DNA of 18,452 nt from an uncultured Bacteroidota bacterium (lineage in GTDB: Bacteria; Bacteroidota; Bacteroidia; Chitinophagales; Saprospiraceae): positions 1-18,452 of the forward strand of contig CALGAA010000370.1 in NCBI GenBank assembly GCA_937952445.1. The letters run 5' to 3'. The translations under genes and the position numbers were made by a program. Below, one piece after another: positions 7,373 to 14,451 of this stretch. Under the pieces are notes generated by a model that was not told where the DNA came from, searched no databases, and saw nothing but the letters and a program-made list of their open reading frames with translations. How positions within the stretch are numbered: position 1 is the first letter of the stretch; each line of letters starts with the position of its first letter.

Positions 7373-8040
7373 TGGAAGAGGAACGAAGACAAATATCGTT
7401 GTTGAAAGCTGCAAAGTGGCCTTTTTATATCCTCATCCTCATGTGGGTTCTTGAAATATTAAAGTACCTTTTTGGCATCCAACTGGTCGAATACGGAATA
7501 CTTCCCCGGTACATCTCCGGGCTAAAAGGCATCATTACCGGCCCATTGATCCACGGTTCATTTGGTCACCTGGCGAACAACAGCGTGCCGTTTTTGGTTG
7601 GAGCGACAACCATCATTTATTTTTACCAGCGCATCGCCGTGCCTGTCATCTCCCTGATCTGGATTTTAACAGGGATTCTGGTATGGGTTTTTGCGAAAAC
7701 AGCGTTTCACATCGGTGCCAGTGGGGTGGTCTATGGCATGATTTCGTTCATTTTCTGGGCAGGTTTTTTCAACAGGGACCGGCAGTCCATCGTTCTGAGT
7801 TTGATTATCTTATTTGCATATAGCGGTATGTTTTACGGCGTCCTCCCCAACCAGCCCGGTGTTTCGTGGGAGAGCCACCTTCTGGGGGGACTGGTCGGCA
7901 TCCTGGTCGCCTTCCTTTTTCGCATTCCAAAAGAGGAAGAAGATCCCTGGGATGATGACGATGATACGCCACCTCGCCATTTCTTCCGGGAGGATACCTT
8001 CCAGGATTATCCTACCTACTGGAGCAATCAATTGAGGTAG
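7372..8040 (+). CDS. Rhomboid family intramembrane serine protease
   Basis: Polytopic inner-membrane serine protease with about six predicted transmembrane segments in 222 residues. The family motifs are complete: HGSFGHLANN at 61-70 (HxxxGHLxxN in the loop and second helix), the nucleophile Ser117 in GASGVVYG, and the partner His169 in SWESHLLGGLVG with the GxxxG packing of the last helix. It should therefore be active, though its substrate cannot be told from sequence. A soluble C-terminal tail (about 185-222) holds an acidic run (EEEDPWDDDDD) and aromatic residues. The start codon overlaps the HMG-CoA lyase stop, so it is co-translated with leucine-breakdown genes. A functional link to them is not established. 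Confidence 0.93.
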   Translation: MEEERRQISLLKAAKWPFYILILMWVLEILKYLFGIQLVEYGILPRYISGLKGIITGPLIHGSFGHLANNSVPFLVGATTIIYFYQRIAVPVISLIWILTGILVWVFAKTAFHIGASGVVYGMISFIFWAGFFNRDRQSIVLSLIILFAYSGMFYGVLPNQPGVSWESHLLGGLVGILVAFLFRIPKEEEDPWDDDDDTPPRHFFREDTFQDYPTYWSNQLR

Positions 8041-8100
8041 AGGCAGAGAGGAATGAATGCGCCTTCATCCACTTAGGCGGTACGCGGTTTAGCTTGAAGG

Positions 8101-8475
8101 ATAACCGCAAAGACGCAAAGTTCGCAAAGGTGAAGAGGATTACCTCCAGGTTACAGGGTGAAAGCTCGGCGTTCTCTGCACCTCTGCGGTGAAATAAAAA
8201 AAGCCTCATGTTTACAAAGAGAAAGGTATAACCGCAAAGAGGCATTGTTCGTAAAGGTTAAGAGGTTGATCTCTAATTTGCAATGTAAAAACTCTGAGTT
8301 CTCTGCGTCTCTGCGGTAAAAAAACGGCCTTCCGTTTTCAAAGAGAAAGGTATAATCGCAAAATTGCAAAGTGCGAAAAGGTAAATAGCAATATCTCCAG
8401 GTTACAGGGTAAAAGCTCTGCGTTCTCTGCGCCTCTGCGGTAAAAAAAATAGTCTATCGTTTTCAAAGGTCTTCA
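8101..8475. repeat. Three tandem palindromic repeat units of about 125 bp
   Basis: The units start at 8101, 8228 and 8352 (periods 127 and 124 bp). Each opens with an ATAACCGCAAAGACGCAAAG-like end and closes with CTCTGCGTCTCTGCGGT-like sequence (8174-8190, 8301-8317, 8425-8441), roughly the reverse complement of the opening, so each can form a long hairpin. Units 1 and 3 share the inner CTCCAGGTTACAGGGT (8144-8159, 8396-8411), while unit 2 has diverged there. The spacers after units 1 and 2 share ACAAAGAGAAAGGTATA or a close match. No coding capacity is credible. The array lies between the convergent rhomboid and methyltransferase genes and may serve as a bidirectional terminator. It resembles ACCGCAGAGACGCAGAG-type interspersed repeats known from many environmental genomes. 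Confidence 0.9.
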
Positions 8476-8526
8476 ATAAGATAAAAAATAACCACGTCAT
8501 AAGCACCACTATCCTAATGCCACTGG

Positions 8527-9096
8527 TTATTTCATCCCGTTCGTTTCGTTGACACATTTAAGGATAAATGCGGGCGGAATATTGATCGGTTGGAAAAAAA
8601 CCTCGACATTTCCAAACACGCTTTCATACAGTTTCTTTTCCATCAGCGAATAATGGATTTGAAGGTATTCACCCTCATCCACCAGCACCGATTTTGACTT
8701 AGTGACGATCGATCTGGCCAGCTCTTTGGGAAGAACCGAAAATGGGATAGCCGAATATATGATATCCACCTGATCGAACTTCTCCTGATCGAGGTAATGA
8801 TGGATATTATCGGCGCTATCTGCCGCGACCACTAACCGGTCGTCGTCTATGGCCTCGAGGGAGTCAATAAAAAAATCATTTATTTCAAAGGAAATCAACT
8901 TGCAATCCGCCGGCATCCGATCAAGGATATGTTTGGTGAGAACACCATCTCCAGCTCCCAATTCGATAATGGCACGGGCCTGATGTATTTTGCTCTGATT
9001 GATTATTTTATCACAAAGGTATCGAGAACTTCTGGTGACCGTTCCGACGGTTTTGAGATTGCGGATTCCCTCTTTAAAAAATTTAAATCTGTTCAT
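8527..9096 (-). CDS. Class I SAM-dependent methyltransferase, phospholipid N-methyltransferase-like
   Basis: 189 residues with a Rossmann methyltransferase fold. Motif I is IIELGAGDGVLT at 43-54, the acidic end of strand 2 is Glu71 in SFEIND, and motif IV reads DIIYSAIPFSVLP at 111-123. The N-terminal FFKEGIRNLKTVGTVTRSS and the S-x-I-P-F-S-V-L-P motif match the PmtA-like phospholipid methyltransferase group, which is also distantly similar to rRNA adenine dimethylases (KsgA). The likely substrate is phosphatidylethanolamine or another aminolipid at the inner membrane face, but this is inference. There is no membrane helix. The ATG directly abuts the stop of the upstream lipoprotein gene (0 bp), making it the last gene of the five-gene minus-strand unit. 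The C-terminus PPAFILKCV is typical of the group. Confidence 0.82.
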   Translation of the reverse strand: MNRFKFFKEGIRNLKTVGTVTRSSRYLCDKIINQSKIHQARAIIELGAGDGVLTKHILDRMPADCKLISFEINDFFIDSLEAIDDDRLVVAADSADNIHHYLDQEKFDQVDIIYSAIPFSVLPKELARSIVTKSKSVLVDEGEYLQIHYSLMEKKLYESVFGNVEVFFQPINIPPAFILKCVNETNGMK

Positions 9097-11250
9097 CTAT
9101 TCCTGATATATGATGTATTCTTTTAATTGTGGATACGCTTCAATTAGGGTCGAATTTATCTGACCATCCGACAATATGGAGGAACCGATAAACGCTTCGA
9201 TCCGGGCATCCCAAAACCCTTTGGCTTGAAAACTCCGTCGGACTTTTCGTGCTTCTTCCAAATCTGAAATTATCCCACCGTAGTAGGTGAAACGCTTACC
9301 CTGCGGGGATACCAACACCATCAAATCATCGATCTGATAATATTCTTTCCCTTTAATAAGCTGGTCCGTTTCCACCAATTTTATCCGAAAGTAAAGATCT
9401 TGTGTACGCAATTGCCAATCCTGATAAGGTGAAAGCGTCCCTTCTTCCTCTTCCGATAAAACAGGAACACCAAATCGTACCGGAAGGTTTTCAGTATTTA
9501 ACATATCAAACTCCAAACGTTTGTTTGAAAAAGGAGCAGGCAAGACCGTTCGCCGGTCAGGTGCTAATTGTGGAGAATACCGGGGATATTGATTACCATA
9601 CAAACGAATTTCGTACCTGTCCCCCGACAATCCCCCTTCCTGTAAATAATCCAGTACCTTTTGCAGAACCATGACCGGGCGGTAAAGTCCAAATTGATCC
9701 TGCACTTCCTGGTCGGTAAACACCCTTAAGATCAATTTTGTATGCGGATACAATTGACAATAGTCCAGAACCTGATCCAATTCTGATCTGATCCCGGGCG
9801 TTATGACTACCGGTCGGTCTCCGTATGGAATCATAGGCAGAGTGAATACCGGCTTCTCCGCAATTTCCCGATTCAGATTCTGATCCGTTTGGAACGATTT
9901 GTACGCCCGGACGTGATAAAAATTCCGGGGATTGCTAAGAATGGTCTGGGATGTTCTCGGTTGATCAAAATGAACCTGGTACACATCAAGACGGCCGTAC
10001 CCGCCCGGTCGATCTGAAACAAACAAAGCTTCACTCCCATCCGGTGACAGACGAAATCCCACCTCGTTCAAACCTGTGTTGAGAGGCGGAAGCATATTTT
10101 GTGGAGCGGACCACGATTCCATTTCATCATTAAAGGTAGCAAAGAAAACATCAAACCCACCGATGCTTTGGGTACTATTTGAACTAAAATACAATTCCCG
10201 GCCGTCATTGCTCAGGAATGGCGAGATCTCATCGTACTCAGAATTAACCTGTTCACCCAAATTCTGAACAACCCATTGACCAAGACGTTTGTACGTCACG
10301 AAAATATCATAGCCTCCAAATCCATCAAGCCGCTGGCTGGCAAACAAATAGGCTGAATCGTGAATCATAAACAAATCCCGGTCTCCGGCAGATGGGTCGT
10401 AAATCGGATGAATCCATGGGCTTACCCCCATTTTATCAGCTTCGAAAGATTTTTGGTAAATCCCTTCATCCCGGCTACCTCCTACCCCGGCAAACAACAC
10501 CTGCTGGCCATCTTTCGAAAATTCCAATAATTGGTATTTTTGATCCCCCGCCAGATCCGGATCCATGGGCCCCATATTGGTCCATAATCCCTGTCTGATT
10601 TCGGCCATGCTCATGGGAGGATTCTGGTTCACCACGATCGGGCTGGAAGCTGAAACGTCAGGGTTGTTGATGGAGTAATAAAACCGGTCATCCACGGTAG
10701 GTGAATAGATGGGGCGGAGTTCATCCAACGACGAGTTGATATTGCTTCCCGCATTTTCCACCAGGTACTGTGTTTCCGCCGTCCCTGCTCTTTTCGCAGC
10801 TCCGATTTGCTGTAGAAAATAGTTCACCTTTGCCAAATAACGAGGTTCCATCTTCTCCATGTATTCCCGGTAATGCATTTCTGCATCCGAAAACTGATCC
10901 AGCATTTGACATGCACGACCGGCCCAAAAAAATGTTTCCGCAGGAAAACGATGGGAGGATTCGATCAACTCATGGAATACTTCCAGTGCTTCAGCTACAT
11001 TTCCCATAGCCAGATGCGTGCGCCCCAGTTTGAGTTTGGTTTCCGAGTCTTTGGGAAATTGCATCAGATAATTCTCAAATTCCGCCCTGGCCAGGGCCCA
11101 TTTTCCTTCCTCAAAGTATTGATTCCCCGGCTCGATTTCCGGGAAGTGTGTTGGAGAATTTTTCGGCAGGATACTACAGCCCAAAAGGAGCATAGCGCAA
11201 CACAGTCCCTTGAAAACAGATAAAAGTCGTATCCTCCTGCCTATATTCAT
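9097..11250 (-). CDS. TPR/PD40 lipoprotein, PorE-like, with degenerate OmpA-like and SPOR-like C-terminal parts
   Basis: Predicted outer-membrane or periplasmic lipoprotein of 717 residues. It has a basic start, a hydrophobic stretch and lipobox LLLGC with Cys25. Residues 40-150 look like two or three TPR units (NQYFEEGKWALARAEFENYL, and AMGNVAEALEVFHELI). Residues 175-430 form a PD40/TolB-type propeller with repeated blades such as ISPFLSNDGRELYFSS and FRLSPDGSEALFVSDRPGG, several ending in GGYDIF/GGFDVF. Residues 487-555 resemble an OmpA C-terminal fold (FTDQ, KVLDYL, then YGNQYP), but the arginine expected before VxxYL is not visible. Residues 635-690 (FTYYGGIISDLEEARKVRRS) resemble a SPOR domain. 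The order lipobox-TPR-PD40-OmpA recalls PorE of the type IX secretion system; the regulatory CRD domain of PorE is not apparent. The start overlaps the E2 stop by one base. Confidence 0.82.
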   Translation of the reverse strand: MNIGRRIRLLSVFKGLCCAMLLLGCSILPKNSPTHFPEIEPGNQYFEEGKWALARAEFENYLMQFPKDSETKLKLGRTHLAMGNVAEALEVFHELIESSHRFPAETFFWAGRACQMLDQFSDAEMHYREYMEKMEPRYLAKVNYFLQQIGAAKRAGTAETQYLVENAGSNINSSLDELRPIYSPTVDDRFYYSINNPDVSASSPIVVNQNPPMSMAEIRQGLWTNMGPMDPDLAGDQKYQLLEFSKDGQQVLFAGVGGSRDEGIYQKSFEADKMGVSPWIHPIYDPSAGDRDLFMIHDSAYLFASQRLDGFGGYDIFVTYKRLGQWVVQNLGEQVNSEYDEISPFLSNDGRELYFSSNSTQSIGGFDVFFATFNDEMESWSAPQNMLPPLNTGLNEVGFRLSPDGSEALFVSDRPGGYGRLDVYQVHFDQPRTSQTILSNPRNFYHVRAYKSFQTDQNLNREIAEKPVFTLPMIPYGDRPVVITPGIRSELDQVLDYCQLYPHTKLILRVFTDQEVQDQFGLYRPVMVLQKVLDYLQEGGLSGDRYEIRLYGNQYPRYSPQLAPDRRTVLPAPFSNKRLEFDMLNTENLPVRFGVPVLSEEEEGTLSPYQDWQLRTQDLYFRIKLVETDQLIKGKEYYQIDDLMVLVSPQGKRFTYYGGIISDLEEARKVRRSFQAKGFWDARIEAFIGSSILSDGQINSTLIEAYPQLKEYIIYQE

Positions 11251-12665
11251 TATACATCGTCTTCATCAAAACTCTCCAACTTTTCCACCAATGCTTTGAG
11301 AAAAGTTCCCCCCAGATACCCATCAATAATCCTGTGGTCGTAGGACAAAGATAAATACATCTTGTGTCTGATTCCGATAAAATCACCATCAGGTGTTTCA
11401 ATGACCGCCGGTCGTTTCACGATGGCTCCGGTGGCTAAAATGGCTACCTGAGGGAGGTTGATCAAGGGTGTCCCCATTAGGTTCCCAAACGTTCCAATAT
11501 TGGTGAGTGTAAAGGTTCCCTGGCGTACTTCGTCAGGCTTGAGAGCGGATGCCCGTGCACGCGTTATCAAATCATGTGCTGTCCGGGCAATACCAACCAG
11601 GTTGTACTCATCCGCATTTTTGATCACAGGCACAATCAGGGTATGGTCCTCCAGCGCTGTGGCGATGCCGATATTGATGTACTTTTTAAGTATGATCTGA
11701 TTGTCTTGTACCGAAGAATTGAGATAAGGATACTCCCGGAGCAGACCCGCCAGCATATTGATAAAAATCGGGGTATAGGTCAAATTGATCCCGTACTTTT
11801 GCCTGAACAACGCCTTGTTCCTATTTCGCCAATTCACGATGTCTGTCATATCAGCTTCCATGACGGCGGTGACATGGGCAGCCGTATCTCTGGAACTGAC
11901 CATGTGCTGGGAAATAGCATACCGGACCCGGCTCATATTGACTATTTCTTCCAAATCGGATGTAGAAGCGTCTGTCCATTGTCTTTCCCGGGGCAAATCC
12001 GGGTCGCCCTGTCCCTCCACGGGTTGGTTCATTCCCCCCCGATGTTCCAGGTAGGCCATGATATCTGATTTGGTCACTTTCCCCGAGGCTCCCGTACCTG
12101 TAATGCTTCGCAATTCTTCGACCGAAATGCCTTCTTTTTCGGCAATTTTCCGGACCAGGGGAGAAAAGAATCGACCGGATGCGTCGACCATTTGAGGTTG
12201 AACCTGAGGTTGAGACCGAGAATGAGAATGAGATTGAGTTTGTGGTTCAGATGATGATTGATGTTCAGGCTGAGACTGAGATTGAAATTGTGGTTGAGCT
12301 TCAGACTGAGACTGAGGTTGAGAGTGGATCTCACTGGCTATTTCAGCATCCTGGTTCTCACTGGCTGGTGGTTGTTTTTCGGTATGTTCAAGTTCGAGTG
12401 TTCCGAGGCCAGTTTCGGGATCTTCATCGGTTTCGATGTCAGCAATTACGGCACCCACGTTGACCACTTCCCCTTCCGAAACGTACAGATTTTTGACCTG
12501 ACCGGTGACGGGCGATGGAATTTCTGAATCCACTTTATCTGTGGCAACCTCCAGAATTATATCATCCTGATTGATGATTGCTCCTTCCTCCACCATCCAC
12601 CGAAGTACGGTAGCTTCGTGTATCGATTCTCCCATCTGGGGCATGTGCAATTTATATGATGCCAT
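11250..12665 (-). CDS. Dihydrolipoamide acyltransferase (E2) of a 2-oxo acid dehydrogenase complex, probably branched-chain type
   Basis: Core E2 subunit that transfers acyl groups from lipoamide to CoA. From the ATG at 12663-12665 the protein has 471 residues; an in-frame TTG two codons upstream is ignored. Layout: one lipoyl domain (about 3-80, lipoyl Lys44 in EVATDKVDSEIP), a Ser/Gln-rich linker (about 113-158), an E1/E3-binding domain (SPLVRKIAEKEGI, with GKVTKSDI; about 168-208), a second linker, and the catalytic domain (about 240-471) with the CoA-transfer motif SYDHRIIDG (His444, Asp448). The catalytic domain and GTPLINLPQVAIL look like Bacteroidota branched-chain E2s, but pyruvate or oxoglutarate type is not excluded. 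A branched-chain role would place it upstream of methylcrotonyl-CoA carboxylase in leucine breakdown. No E1 or E3 gene is in the window. Confidence 0.92.
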   Translation of the reverse strand: MASYKLHMPQMGESIHEATVLRWMVEEGAIINQDDIILEVATDKVDSEIPSPVTGQVKNLYVSEGEVVNVGAVIADIETDEDPETGLGTLELEHTEKQPPASENQDAEIASEIHSQPQSQSEAQPQFQSQSQPEHQSSSEPQTQSHSHSRSQPQVQPQMVDASGRFFSPLVRKIAEKEGISVEELRSITGTGASGKVTKSDIMAYLEHRGGMNQPVEGQGDPDLPRERQWTDASTSDLEEIVNMSRVRYAISQHMVSSRDTAAHVTAVMEADMTDIVNWRNRNKALFRQKYGINLTYTPIFINMLAGLLREYPYLNSSVQDNQIILKKYINIGIATALEDHTLIVPVIKNADEYNLVGIARTAHDLITRARASALKPDEVRQGTFTLTNIGTFGNLMGTPLINLPQVAILATGAIVKRPAVIETPDGDFIGIRHKMYLSLSYDHRIIDGYLGGTFLKALVEKLESFDEDDV

Positions 12666-12691
12666 AATCAATGCTTTTTTCTGTTGTAAAA

Positions 12692-13279
12692 TTACTTGTT
12701 TTCTGGCTCAGTTAAAAATCTATACAGCAGGTACATAGCCCGGTGGTAGGTATATTCTACCACTCCCTTCCGATCCCGGTCACAATAAATCCGGTGGGTC
12801 TGATGAGATTTAGCATCGCCTACGCAAACGAAGACGGTACCGACGGGTTTTTCATCGGACCCACCTCCTGGTCCTGCGATCCCCGTTACGGCGATCCCTA
12901 CGTCCGACTGAATGACCTTTAGCACTCCGGCCAGCATTTCTTCCGCGCATTGTGTACTCACGGCTCCATGATTCGCGAGGGTTTCTGCTGACACGCCCAG
13001 AACATTCTTTTTCACTTCGTTGGAATACGAAATGACTGAACCCAGGTAGTAACCGGATGAACCTGCTATACTCGCGATCTGACTGGCCATGTAACCGCCT
13101 GTACAACTTTCTGCTGTCGACAAGGTCAATTCCTTGCGAACCATCAGGTTTTGCATAATCCTATTCCAGGATTCTATATCCGGGGAATTCCAATAATCGT
13201 CTTGTAGGAATTCGTCCCGGACCCGGAGGAATTCCTCATTGACTTCATCGCTCCAGCGGTCGCCATAAGAATCAATCAT
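12692..13279 (-). CDS. CinA C-terminal domain protein, nicotinamide-nucleotide amidase (PncC-like)
   Basis: Stand-alone CinA C-terminal (PncC) domain, which deamidates NMN to nicotinate mononucleotide in pyridine-nucleotide recycling. Conserved blocks are LSTAESCTGG at 53-62 with the catalytic Ser58, GSSGYYLGSVISYSNEVK, ANHGAVS, and AVTGIAGPGGG at 130-140 followed by KPVGTV. The N-terminal MoCF domain of full-length CinA is absent. In its place is an acidic extension of about 40 residues (MIDSYGDRWSDEVNEEF and onward) not usual in PncC; the conserved part starts near residue 42. The ATG lies inside the end of birA (8-nt overlap counting the birA stop codon) and the stop is 26 bp before the E2 start, so it is co-transcribed with both. 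Confidence 0.92.
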   Translation of the reverse strand: MIDSYGDRWSDEVNEEFLRVRDEFLQDDYWNSPDIESWNRIMQNLMVRKELTLSTAESCTGGYMASQIASIAGSSGYYLGSVISYSNEVKKNVLGVSAETLANHGAVSTQCAEEMLAGVLKVIQSDVGIAVTGIAGPGGGSDEKPVGTVFVCVGDAKSHQTHRIYCDRDRKGVVEYTYHRAMYLLYRFLTEPENK

Positions 13280-14021
13280 CCATCAAAAATTTTATTTCTT
13301 TAAAATCATACCGTTCCACGCCCTCGTTACTTTGAACCACCAAATGCCCGTTTCCCAGTACATCGACAATTTCCCCGCGTTTGTACGATTGATCTGTCAG
13401 ATCAAAATACGAAAAATCCTCCCCATAACCATATAACATCATCAAATAAACCTCTTTGAGGCTTTTGCCATTTTCGAGTAACTGGTACAGGGTTTTAAAT
13501 TTTTTCAATAATTTCTCCCGAATTTCGGCCACCGCGAAATCCTTACCCGTCAACAATTTTAAGGATGTGGCCGGGGCCGGAACATCAGAAAAATCGGTCT
13601 GGTTTACGTTGAGTCCTATGCCTATGACAGAATTACGGATGGCATTGCCCATAAAGATATTCCGAATCAATACCCCGGCGATTTTTCGTTGATCCACCAG
13701 AATATCATTGGGCCATTTGACAGACAGTTCATTTTCGGGGACGAACGGGGTCAACACTTCGACGCAAGCCATGGAAGCTAAAAATTGCAACTTAAACGAA
13801 TCCGATACGTTAATAAAATCAGGGTATACTATGATGGACATCAACACATTGAGCCCCGGATCGGAGACCCACTTACTGCCAATTTGTCCCATTCCAGCCG
13901 TCTGAAAATCGGCAGATATGACAGTAAAAGGCTTTGGATTGCTTTTTGATAACAATTCTACAGCGTACTGGTTAGTACTCGTGATAGAATGAAAATGCTG
14001 AAATTGATCTAAATCATCCAA
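13272..14021 (-). CDS. birA: Biotin--[acetyl-CoA-carboxylase] ligase, monofunctional
   Basis: Attaches biotin through biotinyl-AMP to carboxylase carrier domains. The 249 residues hold the catalytic and C-terminal SH3-like domains but no N-terminal helix-turn-helix, so it is not a repressor. Motifs: HSITSTNQYA at 11-20, the biotinyl-AMP loop TAGMGQIGSKW at 41-51, VKWPNDIL at 101-108 and RKIAGVLIR at 112-120 with the catalytic Lys113. The loop is normally GRGQ/RxG; here the first Arg is Met and the later position is Ile. No ATG occurs before residue 44, and a stop codon lies immediately upstream, so TTG at 14019-14021 is the only reasonable start. It heads the minus-strand unit and faces rsfS across 40 bp. 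A likely client is the carboxylase whose beta subunit is encoded at 4885-6498. Confidence 0.92.
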   Translation of the reverse strand: MDDLDQFQHFHSITSTNQYAVELLSKSNPKPFTVISADFQTAGMGQIGSKWVSDPGLNVLMSIIVYPDFINVSDSFKLQFLASMACVEVLTPFVPENELSVKWPNDILVDQRKIAGVLIRNIFMGNAIRNSVIGIGLNVNQTDFSDVPAPATSLKLLTGKDFAVAEIREKLLKKFKTLYQLLENGKSLKEVYLMMLYGYGEDFSYFDLTDQSYKRGEIVDVLGNGHLVVQSNEGVERYDFKEIKFLMDD

Positions 14022-14036
14022 TTATCCGTAAATTTG
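14004..14036 (+). promoter_or_regulatory. Candidate Bacteroidota-type promoter for rsfS-ftsH
   Basis: TAAATTTG at 14029-14036 is an exact match to the TAnnTTTG -7 consensus. TTG at 14004-14006 lies 22 bp upstream, slightly longer than the usual 19-21. The start site would fall near 14043, giving a leader of 10-20 nt. The -33 side lies inside the first codons of the divergent birA, so expression of the two genes could interfere. Confidence 0.55.
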
Positions 14037-14061
14037 TATCTTCAATATAAAATGAACCAAT

Positions 14062-14445
14062 TTGCAAGCGAAGTTAAGAGAAAAGGTAGAATATAAACAC
14101 GAAGAACTAAACAACTTCATCCTGGACAGTCTTCAGGATAGCAAGGCCAAAAACATAGTAAAATTTGATCTGAGAAATCTTCAAACCCCGCCAACGGATT
14201 TTTTCTTCATTTGTGATGCTGAATCGGTGACACATGTAAAATCCATTGCAGAAAACGTTGAGAAAACGCTCAAAATAAATCATCGTATTCTCCCGAGTCA
14301 TTCAGATGGGAAAAACAGCGCGACCTGGATAGCCCTGGACTATTTCACCACCGTGATTCATGTTTTTCTGAGAGAATCGCGGGAATTTTATGACCTGGAG
14401 GGATTGTGGCGTGATGCGCTAATCACCGAATATGAAAATGAATAG
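14062..14445 (+). CDS. rsfS: Ribosome silencing factor RsfS
   Basis: Binds ribosomal protein L14 and blocks joining of the ribosomal subunits in slow growth. It has 127 residues including a short N-terminal extension. The Iojap/RsfS pattern is visible: KAKNIVKFDLRNL, TDFFFICDAESVTHVKSIAENV, ATWIALDYFTTVIHVF and REFYDLEGLWRDA. There is no in-frame ATG anywhere in the gene; TTG at 14062-14064 is the most upstream sensible start. An ATG at 14052 in another frame reads MNQFASEVKRK for 11 codons. Removing one A from the AAAA run at 14081-14084 would join it smoothly to VEYKHEELNNF. The true start is therefore either TTG or lost to a one-base indel. ftsH follows after 6 bp, a common arrangement in this phylum. 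Confidence 0.9.
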   Translation: MQAKLREKVEYKHEELNNFILDSLQDSKAKNIVKFDLRNLQTPPTDFFFICDAESVTHVKSIAENVEKTLKINHRILPSHSDGKNSATWIALDYFTTVIHVFLRESREFYDLEGLWRDALITEYENE

Positions 14446-14451
14446 AAGCAA

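Noticed and set aside
8012..8369. Two minus-strand open frames across the 125-bp repeat array (FHRRGAENAE-like)
   Set aside because: The translations repeat because the DNA repeats. They are the familiar spurious proteins from ACCGCAGAGACG-type elements.
8101..8475. CRISPR array
   Set aside because: Only three long units (about 125 bp) with internal inverted ends and similar spacers; there are no short identical repeats with unique spacers and no cas gene.
12669..12671. TTG start for E2
   Set aside because: The ATG two codons later (12663-12665) gives the standard MASYKLHMPQMGESI beginning of the lipoyl domain.
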